Below, piece after piece: positions 35,456 to 43,129 of a stretch of 64,000 bases of DNA (position 1 is the stretch's first letter; each line of letters opens with the position of its first letter). The DNA is taken from contig NZ_JAMZAW010000016.1 of the NCBI RefSeq assembly GCF_024158745.1, positions 1 through 64,000 on the forward strand. Reading direction: 5' to 3'. The position numbers were made by a program, and so were the translations under genes. The notes beneath the pieces are model-generated. The model was not told where the DNA came from, did not search any database, and saw only the letters and a list, made by a program, of their open reading frames with translations. The DNA is from Paenibacillus tyrphae. Lineage in GTDB: Bacteria; Bacillota; Bacilli; Paenibacillales; NBRC-103111.

Positions 35456-35505
35456 AAAAAAGAAAAGGGCCGCAACAGTCAGCCCATGCTGGTCTGTCGC
35501 AGCCC
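35456..35505 (-). terminator. Terminator of the membrane hydrolase gene
   Basis: GGGCCGCAACAG (35467-35478) and CTGTCGCAGCCC (35494-35505) form 10 of 12 pairs and are followed on the minus strand by CTTTTCTTTTTT. A second hairpin (GAACAGGCT/AGCCTGTTC, 35561-35592) lies nearer the stop codon but lacks a T run. The same first hairpin recurs near 37.3 and 39.6 kb. Confidence 0.75.
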
Positions 35506-35597
35506 CCAAAACCGCGTCTGCCGAGCCACGCTTAAGGAAACGGGTACGATAGCTCATAGAGAACAGGCTGCCGCGATATCGGTAGCCTGTTCCGTAA

Positions 35598-37103
35598 TTA
35601 TAATAGCGAGGTTACGAACTTCACCTCCGGAAAGCGGCTATCGGGTCCTTTCATTAAGATTCCGCCTTGATTTTTCAGATACATATCGAAGAAATCCAGC
35701 ATATAGGCATTGATAACGGAGTTCGCTCTTTCGGGCGCAATCTTTCCTGTAATGCCCAGCATTTTGAAAATCGGAGAAATGAACTGTGCGTCGGTAAAAT
35801 TCAAATGCTCCGTATTGTCGATATAGAGGAATTGTCCCCCTGCGGCAACCGTTTCGCGCATCCGTTCAAGCTCCAACTTTTTGTATTCCGTTTCTTGATC
35901 TACCCACTCTCTTGTGTTGCCTATACGGTTAAGCTCTGCATCCGTGTAGACCCGGTTATCCATCACCATTTTTAATCTTTCGAATACGCTTTCCGAGTTC
36001 ATGAACAAAAACGGCTTTCGCAGACCCTCTCTGTCACGCAGTCGATAAAGCCCTCCATCAATGTCTATTCCAACCGCGATTCGCGGATCGTAAGAAGCGT
36101 CATAGGCCGTCGCTCCGCCGATGGAATGACCGAACACCCCGACATGACCGAGATCAATCCTCCCTTTTAGCTGACTTGGAATGTGCCCCGATTGGATGAG
36201 CTCGAATTGGTCCAGCGCAAACGCCACATCGTCGGTTAACACTTTTCCCAACTTGTCGCGGTTTCCGCTTTCCGTCCGGAAATCATGGTCGGGCGAGAAT
36301 AAGTCGTTGGTTGTGCTGGTCGTGATTTGACCGTCCGGAAACTCGGTTGCAAATGTATTGTAGGTGTGGTCGATCACTGCCACGATATATCCGTGACTCG
36401 CGAGATTTTCGGCTTGCGACGTGTGGAGGAACCTGGAGGAACTGAAGCCGGGATTCGCAAGGATCAGCGGGTATGAAGTCTGTGCCGAAGAGACTTCGGC
36501 CCCCGAATAAGCATGACTGGATACGTACTTCAGGTGTTGAAAAGTAAACCCGGGAAGGCCATAGTTCGCCGCCATATAACGTAAAATCCGGGTATCGGGG
36601 ATAAAGGGAGCGTACTTGCCGGTGCCAGCTTGAGCCGGATACCATACCTGAACCATCAACTCCCTCTTGCCTGTCGCGGGTTTTCCAAATGTCTCCTCCC
36701 GGTTTGGATCGACGAAATGAAAGACTTGCGTGCCTACCTTCAACTCGCCGGTTGGCGCCGGAAGGTCGAATACGGGAAACACATAGAGGAAGCACGCCGT
36801 TACGATTAACCCAATCACGATAAAAAGGCGGCCCAGCACCCTACGGATTCGCGAGGCAGTCCGAACGGCTTTCTGCGTTATGAAAACGTCTATAAGCGAA
36901 AGCATAAGCATCAGGATCGTAAATCCGTATAAAAATAAAAGCTGAACCCTGTATCCTTCGACAAGCAAATGTATCACTAAAAAAATGGAGCCGGCTCCGC
37001 TTGTCAGGAGCAAAGCTGATCTTCGGATACGTTGATTGAAAATGAATAGGAGTGCCAACAAACAAGCACTTGAAAAGAATAGCAGCATTTCAAAAAGCCT
37101 CAC
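35598..37103 (-). CDS. Membrane-anchored alpha/beta hydrolase of the PAF-acetylhydrolase type
   Basis: A 501-residue protein. Four hydrophobic segments (about 5-23, 30-50, 54-73, 91-112) anchor it, and the rest is an alpha/beta hydrolase with nucleophile Ser327 (Phe-Gly-His-Ser-Ile-Gly-Gly), the oxyanion segment Asn-Pro-Gly-Phe-Ser-Ser and an acidic Ile-Asp-Ile-Asp-Gly. The general pattern is of lipases and platelet-activating-factor acetylhydrolases. The start is GTG with AGGGGGAG upstream. The base composition is more AT-rich than the core genes, hinting at acquisition. Confidence 0.8.
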   Translation of the reverse strand: MRLFEMLLFFSSACLLALLFIFNQRIRRSALLLTSGAGSIFLVIHLLVEGYRVQLLFLYGFTILMLMLSLIDVFITQKAVRTASRIRRVLGRLFIVIGLIVTACFLYVFPVFDLPAPTGELKVGTQVFHFVDPNREETFGKPATGKRELMVQVWYPAQAGTGKYAPFIPDTRILRYMAANYGLPGFTFQHLKYVSSHAYSGAEVSSAQTSYPLILANPGFSSSRFLHTSQAENLASHGYIVAVIDHTYNTFATEFPDGQITTSTTNDLFSPDHDFRTESGNRDKLGKVLTDDVAFALDQFELIQSGHIPSQLKGRIDLGHVGVFGHSIGGATAYDASYDPRIAVGIDIDGGLYRLRDREGLRKPFLFMNSESVFERLKMVMDNRVYTDAELNRIGNTREWVDQETEYKKLELERMRETVAAGGQFLYIDNTEHLNFTDAQFISPIFKMLGITGKIAPERANSVINAYMLDFFDMYLKNQGGILMKGPDSRFPEVKFVTSLL

Positions 37104-37120
37104 GCCAACTCCCCCTAAAA

Positions 37121-37148
37121 ACTAATCCCATCGATGGATAGGATTAGT
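37121..37148. promoter_or_regulatory. Inverted repeat in the hydrolase leader
   Basis: ACTAATCC (37121-37128) pairs with GGATTAGT (37141-37148). On the minus strand a run of T follows, and the hydrolase start is only 17 bases further. It could be a leader terminator or an operator. Confidence 0.4.
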
Positions 37149-37193
37149 TTACAGGAGCAACTAGGTTGATACCATTGATCTAGATTACAATTG

Positions 37194-37211
37194 CCTTACA
37201 CTCTTGTAAGG
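37194..37211. promoter_or_regulatory. MerR-type operator without a MerR gene
   Basis: CCTTACA, four bases, TGTAAGG: a perfect dyad of the form recognised by MerR-family activators. TTGCCT overlaps its left end and TACGAT follows 21 bases later. No MerR gene lies nearby and the sequence downstream is non-coding. Confidence 0.35.
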
Positions 37212-37324
37212 TTGCGCTACGATGGCGCAGAAAACGGCATGTTATGTGCTGGCTCCTGCCCTTCGGCCGGGGTTGTTTGTTTCACAATTGAGAAGACAGC
37301 TCAACAACAGGTCACTTACTCACC

Positions 37325-37428
37325 ACCTGTCACAGCCCTCCGACCCGCGTCCGACGCGGCCTTTCAGCTCTTACTCTTCTCCAGTCGCAATCGGATTCCC
37401 CTCATACGAAATCCAATCGCTCCAGCTT
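37325..37428 (-). pseudogene. Relic of a sulfurtransferase gene, 3' end only
   Basis: This block aligns without gaps to 39657-39760, the end and terminator of the intact sulfurtransferase gene. By eye about 90 of 104 bases agree. The minus-strand reading ends Ser-Trp-Ser-Asp-Trp-Ile-Ser-Tyr-Glu-Gly-Asn-Pro-Ile-Ala-Thr-Gly-Glu-Glu-stop, against Ala-Asp-Asn-Pro-Val in the intact protein. The rest of the gene is missing; homology stops sharply at 37428. Confidence 0.8.
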
Positions 37429-37484
37429 CTTATTCCCCCACGAACCCCTATGCTCGAATAGTTCCAACGCCGACAAATGGGGGT

Positions 37485-37790
37485 TCCGAGCAGCGCGGCG
37501 GGAATGCTTCGGAGGACATGCCAGTGCCCGTGTGCTACGACCTCCCTTGGCTACGCTTGGGAGCAATTCAAGAACAAGAAGCCCGTGGAGGACGGGGTTG
37601 GCGAAACAGTATGGTTTGAGCTAAGAGGAAGTATCCACCTGTGGCTGGGTCAAGCCGAACGGATCGCCAACAAAAGGCCAAGTGAAGCAAGGTAACCACC
37701 CCAAAGTGTGGATGGGCTGGGTTGTGGACGGATAGAGCGCTGCAACGCTGTTGTTTGCAGCCTGTTGGCGGTTGTTTGCGTCTACCCTAA
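37485..37790 (+). ncRNA. Candidate structured RNA or mobile-element remnant
   Basis: No credible ORF covers this stretch but it is full of paired arms: CTCCC/GGGAG (37542-37546, 37559-37563), CCCGT/ACGGG (37582-37586, 37592-37596), and GTTGGCGA/TCGCCAAC (37597-37604, 37664-37671) enclosing GGTTTGA/TCAAGCC (37613-37619, 37650-37656). The segment CAAGAAGCCC followed by a GC hairpin resembles the 3' part of guide-type RNAs of IS200/IS605 elements, but no tnpB or iscB gene is present and I cannot assign a class. The strand is not certain. It abuts the sulfurtransferase relic. Confidence 0.35.
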
Positions 37791-37832
37791 TGTCGATTCA
37801 AAACGAGTTAAGTTGCGAAACCAATTATAAAG

Positions 37833-38813
37833 TTAAATTGTCAATACAAACTCCATGGCTAATCGTTCTTTCTCCGCAATGTCGACTAGAAGCTCGGATG
37901 CAAGTCTTAGCTCCTGTTGATTTCCGGTTCTTCCCGCATTATCAATCGATGCCGAAACACCGTTCCACATCGGCGCGATTTCCGTAAACAGAAAGTATGC
38001 CTGCTCTAATTTAGAATCACCGAACAAATCCACGCATTCTTTTAGAAAATCTCTATACAGGTTTCGAAATAAGGCGCCGCCGGTCCCCGCTCTTTCCATC
38101 AATAAAGCGGTCAAACACAGATCTTTCTCTAAATGCTTGCTTCTAGAAGGCCAATTCAGGATTTCACCGCTCATTTTTTTGATTCCTTTATTGCCCATAT
38201 TGCGGATAGGCGGATTCAAATAGTCATGAGCATTGTTGATAAGGGATGATCGTATGGCGGGTGCAAGCGGCGGAAGGGTATCCGTTTGCTCGATCGTAAA
38301 GGAGCGATTCCTGGAGCTCATGGGCCCCTTTGCGTTTCTTGCCATAGTCAAATTCGACAATCGCGTTGTCACGAGTCCGCCTTGTTGGCTTGTGTCTGCC
38401 ATATAGGCATATTCGTCATCCATGCCATATATCACCGCATAGTGGGCTGCAAAGTGTATTTTGTTCGTAAAGTAATCTAAATAATACGAATCTAATTTAA
38501 GTCCCACAGGAATTCCACGGTCTATGCAGCTTTGCACGTTCTGCCATGCTTTTGTAACAGACGAGGTTTCTTGCACCCTGATATTCAAATTGAGCCGGGA
38601 TGCTATGCAAGCAGACAGTTCATCAGGCTTTACTCTACCCCCAATAAAAGGAAAGTCCATTCCCTTCGAATCCCAATAAATGAATCCCAAACCTTGCCCT
38701 ATACCGAATAACATCGGCTCCGATAATCGAACACCTTTATGTTGAAGGAGATTGCCCATCGCTGTCGTCTCGCAGTGTTCTCCCTGAAAAAGAGCAAAAC
38801 CTTCAATCAACAT
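37833..38813 (-). CDS. BtrH-like N-terminal domain protein with a DUF4872-type C-terminus
   Basis: A 326-residue protein beginning with a papain-like domain: Gly-Glu-His-Cys-Glu-Thr-Thr-Ala (Cys near 14), His-Phe-Ala-Ala-His-Tyr-Ala-Val-Ile-Tyr-Gly and Ala-Asp-Thr-Ser could supply a Cys/His/Asp triad. BtrH in butirosin synthesis is an acyltransferase of this fold. The C-terminal half resembles DUF4872. The ATG at 38813 has GGAGG nine bases upstream; an ATG two codons earlier is too close to it. It overlaps the end of padR by 11 bases. No other antibiotic genes are near, so its substrate is unknown. Confidence 0.7.
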   Translation of the reverse strand: MLIEGFALFQGEHCETTAMGNLLQHKGVRLSEPMLFGIGQGLGFIYWDSKGMDFPFIGGRVKPDELSACIASRLNLNIRVQETSSVTKAWQNVQSCIDRGIPVGLKLDSYYLDYFTNKIHFAAHYAVIYGMDDEYAYMADTSQQGGLVTTRLSNLTMARNAKGPMSSRNRSFTIEQTDTLPPLAPAIRSSLINNAHDYLNPPIRNMGNKGIKKMSGEILNWPSRSKHLEKDLCLTALLMERAGTGGALFRNLYRDFLKECVDLFGDSKLEQAYFLFTEIAPMWNGVSASIDNAGRTGNQQELRLASELLVDIAEKERLAMEFVLTI

Positions 38814-39375
38814 GGGCATGTCCCTCCAGTTCCCCTGTTAGTTCACTGATCAGATTTGCGACAAATGTCTTTTCAGTCTCGATGAGACTCATCGGGTGAA
38901 GGAAAAGAGCCCTAACGTGCAATGGCAATCGATAGCCGCCTTGCGATTCATATTTCTGACCTAAGTTCCTCAATGTCTCCTCTAGAAAGTTCTGCCGTTT
39001 CCGCAAAGCTTCCACGGCTTCATCTTTCCCTATAAAAGGGAGAGCCGCGAGTCCGAGATCGAAACGGTTATCCCGTTCCCGCGCAGAAGCTAGGCTTACG
39101 ATGATTTCATTCCTTAATGTTTCTATCCCCGCTTCCATCATGACATACGTAGACGGCACAGGTCCTTTGCCAGACTTATGGACGGAATCTTCGGATCGGA
39201 TCAGTCGTTTGTCTTTCAGTTTCTGCAATCCGACGTAAATAGAAGTCGTACCTATATTCGCCCATTCCCTGTAGCCTCTAAGCTCTATTAACTTATTGAT
39301 TTGGTACCCCGACGCTTGTTTGGATTCCGCAATAATTTGCAGCAACATAAATTCCACGTTGGAAAGAGAATTCAT
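38803..39375 (-). CDS. PadR family transcriptional regulator
   Basis: A 190-residue PadR-type protein with an N-terminal winged helix (Leu-Leu-Gln-Ile-Ile-Ala-Glu, Ser-Gly-Tyr-Gln-Ile-Asn, Ser-Ile-Tyr-Val-Gly-Leu-Gln-Lys-Leu) and a helical C-terminal part. AAGGAG precedes the ATG. It overlaps the BtrH-like gene and has a palindrome in its own promoter, so it probably represses this two-gene operon. Confidence 0.88.
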   Translation of the reverse strand: MNSLSNVEFMLLQIIAESKQASGYQINKLIELRGYREWANIGTTSIYVGLQKLKDKRLIRSEDSVHKSGKGPVPSTYVMMEAGIETLRNEIIVSLASARERDNRFDLGLAALPFIGKDEAVEALRKRQNFLEETLRNLGQKYESQGGYRLPLHVRALFLHPMSLIETEKTFVANLISELTGELEGHAHVD

Positions 39376-39391
39376 TGTTTATCTCCTTTTT

Positions 39392-39435
39392 ATATTACAT
39401 ATATGCAATATAACATTAGTGAAATATAAAATCAA
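39392..39435 (-). promoter_or_regulatory. Promoter and likely operator of padR
   Basis: Minus strand TTGATT (39430-39435), 17 bases, TATATT (39407-39412). A 20-bp near-palindrome (39392-39411, ATATTRCATATATGYAATAT) begins at the -10 box and covers the start region, an ideal place for PadR autorepression. Confidence 0.65.
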
Positions 39436-39702
39436 GAAGAGCTACCCTAGCATGACGGTCGGACTCTTGCTCCCAAGCCAAAGACACCGCGCACGTTTGT
39501 GGATGGATATACTGGACGAGCTTTTCAACAGTAACCTGTCTCAATTGTTGAACCGTGGCTGGCTCTGGGCCTGCTGCAACTGTTTTCTCCGGCTTCTTGT
39601 TTGCAAGCTGTTTGCAAACAAGCCCAAAGAGGGCCGCAACAGTCCGCCTCACGGCAACCTGTCGCAGCCCTCCAACCCGCGTCCGACGCGGCCTCTCGGC
39701 TC
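39436..39702. other. Intergenic region between padR and the sulfurtransferase gene
   Basis: It holds a perfect palindrome GTTTGCAA/TTGCAAAC (39599-39619) and the terminator described next. No gene is supported. A minus-strand frame that runs on from a shadow of the sulfurtransferase gene crosses it but has no start site of its own. Confidence 0.5.
39625..39670 (-). terminator. Terminator of the sulfurtransferase gene
   Basis: GGGCCGCAACAG (39631-39642) and CTGTCGCAGCCC (39659-39670), identical arms to the hairpin at 35467-35505. The T-tract on the minus strand is short (TCTTT). Confidence 0.65.
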
Positions 39703-40539
39703 TTACTCTTCCCCCGTCGCTACTGGATTGTCCGCGTAGGAAATCCAATCGCTCCAGCTTCCGGGGTACAGCTTCACATTGTTCAGCCCCGCTTCGCTCA
39801 GCGCGATCACATTCGGGCAGGCCGTAACGCCGGAACCGCAATAGACGATGATCTCCTCCGCCTGACGGAGCGCGTCGAAACGCTCGGCCAGCGCAGCTTC
39901 GTTCTTCCAAGCGCCGGTCTCGTCCAAGGCGTCCTTCCAAAAATACGACTTCGCGCCGGGAATATGTCCGGCGATCCGGTCGATCGGCTCCTCGATGCCG
40001 AGGTAGCGCTTCACTTCGCGGGAATCGATCAAAGTCACACCGGGCTTGCCCAGCCGTTCCTTGACCTGCTCGACGCTGACAGCTATGTCTTCGCGCACGC
40101 GGGGCGTAAATACGGCCTCGCGCAGTAACGGCGGCTCGTCGGTGACAGGGTAACCCGCTTCCTTCCACTTGCTGTAGCCCCCGTCCAAAAGATACACCTT
40201 ATCGTGGCCGAGGTAAGTGAGCAGCCACCATAAGCGCGAAGCCATCGCTCCGCCCTGATCGTCGTAAGCGACGACGGTGGAGTCGGCATGGATGCCTGCT
40301 TGCCCCAGCTTCGCCGCAAGCTTCTGCACGTCAGGAAGCGGATGGCGGCCGCCGTGCTCCGTGATCGGGCCCGACAGGTCTCGCTCCAGGTCAAAATACA
40401 CCGCGCCGGGAATGTGATCGATATCGTAGCTTTGCTTCCCCGATTCCGACTTCCCCAGCGTGAACCGGCAATCCGCGATGACGATGTGATCGTCCGTACC
40501 ATGTTCGAAGAGCCACGGTTGGCTTATAATATGCTTCAA
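39703..40539 (-). CDS. Sulfurtransferase with two rhodanese domains
   Basis: A 278-residue protein with a tandem rhodanese structure. The inactive N-terminal domain has Asp-Asp-Gln-Gly-Gly at the loop, and the C-terminal domain has the active loop Cys234-Gly-Ser-Gly-Val-Thr-Ala of thiosulfate or 3-mercaptopyruvate sulfurtransferases. The start is TTG with AAGGAAGTG upstream; the longer in-frame ORF is not supported. A relic of a second copy lies 2.3 kb away at 37.3 kb. Confidence 0.9.
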   Translation of the reverse strand: MKHIISQPWLFEHGTDDHIVIADCRFTLGKSESGKQSYDIDHIPGAVYFDLERDLSGPITEHGGRHPLPDVQKLAAKLGQAGIHADSTVVAYDDQGGAMASRLWWLLTYLGHDKVYLLDGGYSKWKEAGYPVTDEPPLLREAVFTPRVREDIAVSVEQVKERLGKPGVTLIDSREVKRYLGIEEPIDRIAGHIPGAKSYFWKDALDETGAWKNEAALAERFDALRQAEEIIVYCGSGVTACPNVIALSEAGLNNVKLYPGSWSDWISYADNPVATGEE

Positions 40540-40644
40540 ACCAATCACTTCCTTAGATGGGATGAAATACGGTATAGTTATCAGTATACAACGGAAAAAT
40601 GCCCGGCGAAAGCACAAACGTCGGTGCAAAAAGCAGGAGGAACG

Positions 40645-41163
40645 ATGCCAATCGAAACAAAAAGCTTCCGTCTCGTTCCGATGCGGGAAGAGCATGGGCG
40701 CGATGTCTGTATGTGGAATTATCCGCCTCCCTACGATCTATACCATTGGGACCCGTGGGAGTGGATGGTAGCGCGCGGCGAGGAATTCGGCGATCCGCGC
40801 ATCCGCGAGGCGCAGTTCCGGTCTGTGCTTGACGAATCTGGGGAACTGTGCGGCTTTGCGCAGTTTTTCCCCATGGTCGGCGTCACGCGCCTCGGACTCG
40901 GACTGCGGCCGGACTTGTGCGGCAAGGGCAGCGGCACAACGTTTGTTCGCGCCATCGTCAGCGAGGCCAAGCGCAGCGCACCGGGCAACGAAATCGATCT
41001 GGAAGTGCTGACGTGGAATCAACGCGCCATCCGGACTTACGAGCGGGCAGGCTTTGTCATCACGGATACGTATGAACGCCCGACGCCGGATGGGTCCGGC
41101 GAGTTTCACTGCATGGTATGGACAGGCACGATTAACGAAGGAGGACAAGACAATGGGGAATGA
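40645..41163 (+). CDS. GNAT family N-acetyltransferase
   Basis: A 172-residue GNAT protein. Leu-Gly-Leu-Gly-Leu-Arg-Pro-Asp-Leu-Cys-Gly-Lys-Gly-Ser-Gly is the acetyl-CoA loop, and Asn-Gln-Arg-Ala-Ile-Arg-Thr-Tyr-Glu-Arg-Ala-Gly-Phe the C-terminal signature. AGGAGG lies four bases before the ATG. It overlaps the DinB gene by 11 bases and so is translationally coupled to it. Substrate unknown. Confidence 0.88.
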   Translation: MPIETKSFRLVPMREEHGRDVCMWNYPPPYDLYHWDPWEWMVARGEEFGDPRIREAQFRSVLDESGELCGFAQFFPMVGVTRLGLGLRPDLCGKGSGTTFVRAIVSEAKRSAPGNEIDLEVLTWNQRAIRTYERAGFVITDTYERPTPDGSGEFHCMVWTGTINEGGQDNGE

Positions 41164-41638
41164 TGTACGAGCGAAGGCCGAGCTGCTTGACGAGTTTCGC
41201 GGGCTGCTCGCTTTTGCAGAGGAAATTCGCAGCGTGGACGAGCAGACATGGGACAAGCCTATGGCGCCCGGCAAGTGGACGATGAAAGAAGTGGCCGGGC
41301 ATCTGCTGCTGTGGGACCAGTATTTCTACGAATCGGCGGTCGGCAAAATCGCGGAAGGCAAGCCGCTGACGCTGAAGCATCTGGATTTCGACGCGTTTAA
41401 CGCCCGGGCGGCGCAGTACGGGCGGGATCAATCCGGCGGCAAGCTTGTGGAGGAGCTCGTATTATGGCGCAGCCGGCTTGTGGATACGCTGGAAGGGTTG
41501 TCAGAGACGGAATTCCGCCGTTCGTTTCCGGACTTGGACGGCAAGCCGTTCGTCATCTCGGAGTACATCCCGGATTTCGTCTGGCATGACCGGCATCATA
41601 TCGCGCGAATTCGCGAATTTTTGAATCCATCGAGCTAA
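41153..41638 (+). CDS. DinB-like four-helix protein
   Basis: A 161-residue protein with DinB features: Trp-Thr-Met-Lys-Glu-Val-Ala-Gly-His-Leu-Leu-Leu-Trp-Asp near 42-55 and the C-terminal Trp-His-Asp-Arg-His-His metal motif. GGAGG precedes the ATG, which is inside the end of the GNAT gene. The nucleotidyltransferase gene follows within 17 bases, so this is a three-gene operon. Confidence 0.82.
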   Translation: MGNDVRAKAELLDEFRGLLAFAEEIRSVDEQTWDKPMAPGKWTMKEVAGHLLLWDQYFYESAVGKIAEGKPLTLKHLDFDAFNARAAQYGRDQSGGKLVEELVLWRSRLVDTLEGLSETEFRRSFPDLDGKPFVISEYIPDFVWHDRHHIARIREFLNPSS

Positions 41639-41654
41639 GATCGGAGATCATCGA

Positions 41655-42212
41655 TTGAAAAAAGAAGCGCTGCTGCGGATCGCGGAAATTTTGAACAGCA
41701 ATGCCGTCGACTGGGGGCTTGGAGGTTCGTCCATGCTTTGGTTTCACGGGCTCATCGACCGCCCCAACGACATCGATCTGCTGGTCGCGGAACACGATGC
41801 GCTGCGGGCGCACGAGCTGTTAAGCCAGCTCGGAACGTACGAGACGCTGCAGCCAAAGGAGCCGTTCTGCACCAAATACTTCACCCATTACACCCTACTC
41901 GGTACGGAAGTCGATGTCATGGGCTTGCTCGGTATCCGTCATGCGGAAGGCGTATACCGGTTGGACTGGCGCATGGACGCAAACACGCGGGTCGAACCGC
42001 TGGAGGGCGTCTCCGTCCCGCTGACGCCGCTGGAAGATTGGTTCGTACTGTACCTGCTCATGCCCTGGCGAGGCGGCAAAGCCGATCTCATCGAAGCCTG
42101 CCTGAAGCAGCAAGGCATTCGGCGGGACCGGCTGGAGGCCGCCTTGCGGCAGCCGTTACCGGCCGAAGTACGCGCACGCGTGCTTGCAGCTATGGCAGTG
42201 GCGGGAGGCTAG
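41655..42212 (+). CDS. Nucleotidyltransferase-like protein
   Basis: A 185-residue protein. Gly-Leu-Gly-Gly-Ser-Ser followed by Asp-Ile-Asp (about 39-41) is the polymerase-beta-type nucleotidyltransferase motif, with a further acidic residue in Glu-Val-Asp-Val-Met. This set is shared by aminoglycoside nucleotidyltransferases and toxin-like enzymes. The target is not known. The start is TTG with GGAG upstream. Confidence 0.7.
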   Translation: MKKEALLRIAEILNSNAVDWGLGGSSMLWFHGLIDRPNDIDLLVAEHDALRAHELLSQLGTYETLQPKEPFCTKYFTHYTLLGTEVDVMGLLGIRHAEGVYRLDWRMDANTRVEPLEGVSVPLTPLEDWFVLYLLMPWRGGKADLIEACLKQQGIRRDRLEAALRQPLPAEVRARVLAAMAVAGG

Positions 42213-42220
42213 AGCAAGAG

Positions 42221-42532
42221 CTACGGCGTGCGCTCGTCTGCGTTTCCGGCATAAGCCTCGTCGTACCGGGCGACGCTCGCGAAGTCGAGCTCCGTCAATC
42301 CGCCCGCATTCCACGACGTCAGACGGAGCGTCACCATCCGATAATCGATGGCGATCATCGGGTGATGGTTCATGGCTTCCGCGATGTCTGCAATCCGGTT
42401 CACAAACGCGATACTGCCTGCAAAGGCGGGGAAGCGGTATTTTTTCACCAGCCACTTCCCCTCTTCCACCGTCCAGCCCTCAAGACCGGACAGACTCGCC
42501 TTCACTTCTTCCGCCGTCAGCTTGCTCCCCAT
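42221..42532 (-). CDS. Pterin-4a-carbinolamine dehydratase
   Basis: A 103-residue protein with the signature Asn-His56-His57-Pro and Gly-Gly-Leu-Thr-Glu-Leu-Asp-Phe of this family, which dehydrates 4a-hydroxytetrahydrobiopterin. The third catalytic His, usually in Thr-His-x-x-Gly-Gly-Leu, is Trp74 here (Thr-Ser-Trp-Asn-Ala-Gly-Gly-Leu). From memory Bacillus homologues also have Trp at this place, so it may be a lineage variant. GGGAGG lies nine bases before the ATG. The phenylalanine hydroxylase partner is not in the window. Confidence 0.85.
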   Translation of the reverse strand: MGSKLTAEEVKASLSGLEGWTVEEGKWLVKKYRFPAFAGSIAFVNRIADIAEAMNHHPMIAIDYRMVTLRLTSWNAGGLTELDFASVARYDEAYAGNADERTP

Positions 42533-42546
42533 GCCCTGCCGCCTCC

Positions 42547-42840
42547 CTATACCAAGTGTATGACCCTTGTTAGCGCTTCCCCTTGATCGATGCGGATGAC
42601 ATGCCGCTTCGGGTCGTGCGTAACGGTACAGTCGCCGACGCTCATCTGCGCTTCTGTCCCGAGCCCGTAGAACAAATCGTCGGCCAGCGTCTTGATGCAC
42701 TCCTTCCGCTCGCCTTCGTCCAATTCGCCCCAATCCTCGACCGACATTTCCAGAAACTCGTGGCATCGTTCGATTTCTTGCAGCGCTTTCGTAAAATCGT
42801 CAATAATGTCGCGGTATTCCCTGCCGAATTTAATCCCCAT
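42547..42840 (-). CDS. Small soluble protein of unknown function
   Basis: A 97-residue acidic protein with a helical first half (Glu-Tyr-Arg-Asp-Ile-Ile-Asp-Asp-Phe, Lys-Glu-Cys-Ile-Lys-Thr-Leu-Ala-Asp-Asp-Leu-Phe-Tyr-Gly-Leu-Gly) and a short strand-rich end. No family recognised. GGCGGAG lies four bases before the ATG. It is followed 14 bases later by the pterin dehydratase gene, probably in one operon. Confidence 0.65.
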   Translation of the reverse strand: MGIKFGREYRDIIDDFTKALQEIERCHEFLEMSVEDWGELDEGERKECIKTLADDLFYGLGTEAQMSVGDCTVTHDPKRHVIRIDQGEALTRVIHLV

Positions 42841-43129
42841 CGTTCTCCGCCTTTCCCGTTGCCACCGTCGCTTCCGCGTATCTGATTCGCCCTGTCCGTA
42901 GGTCCATGCTCTCCGAAGAGACGGCGGCTCGCGGCCGGGCGGACGGCAACGGCAATCATGTTTTGGCAATCCTTTTGACTCATTGTACTCGGAAACCGGA
43001 CGGCCCGCAACCGCAGCAATAAAGCCGTGTACGAGGAAAAAAAGTCGCATTTCGGCCTTGATCCGGCACGCATTTCGATGCAAAATCTGGTACACTATAA
43101 GGATAGACAAAAAGGGCGGTGGGCGAAAC

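Noticed and set aside
37485..37790. RNase P RNA or group II intron
   Set aside because: The conserved RNase P core and intron domain V signatures are not present; there is no reverse transcriptase frame.
39416..40168. 250-codon minus-strand frame past the sulfurtransferase end
   Set aside because: Most is a shadow of the sulfurtransferase gene in another frame; the remaining tail has no start of its own and no known motif.
42983..43129. N-terminal extension of the SWIM protein
   Set aside because: The extra codons lie before a good GGTGGG site and the ATG at 43130, and their sequence is unlike the rest of the protein.
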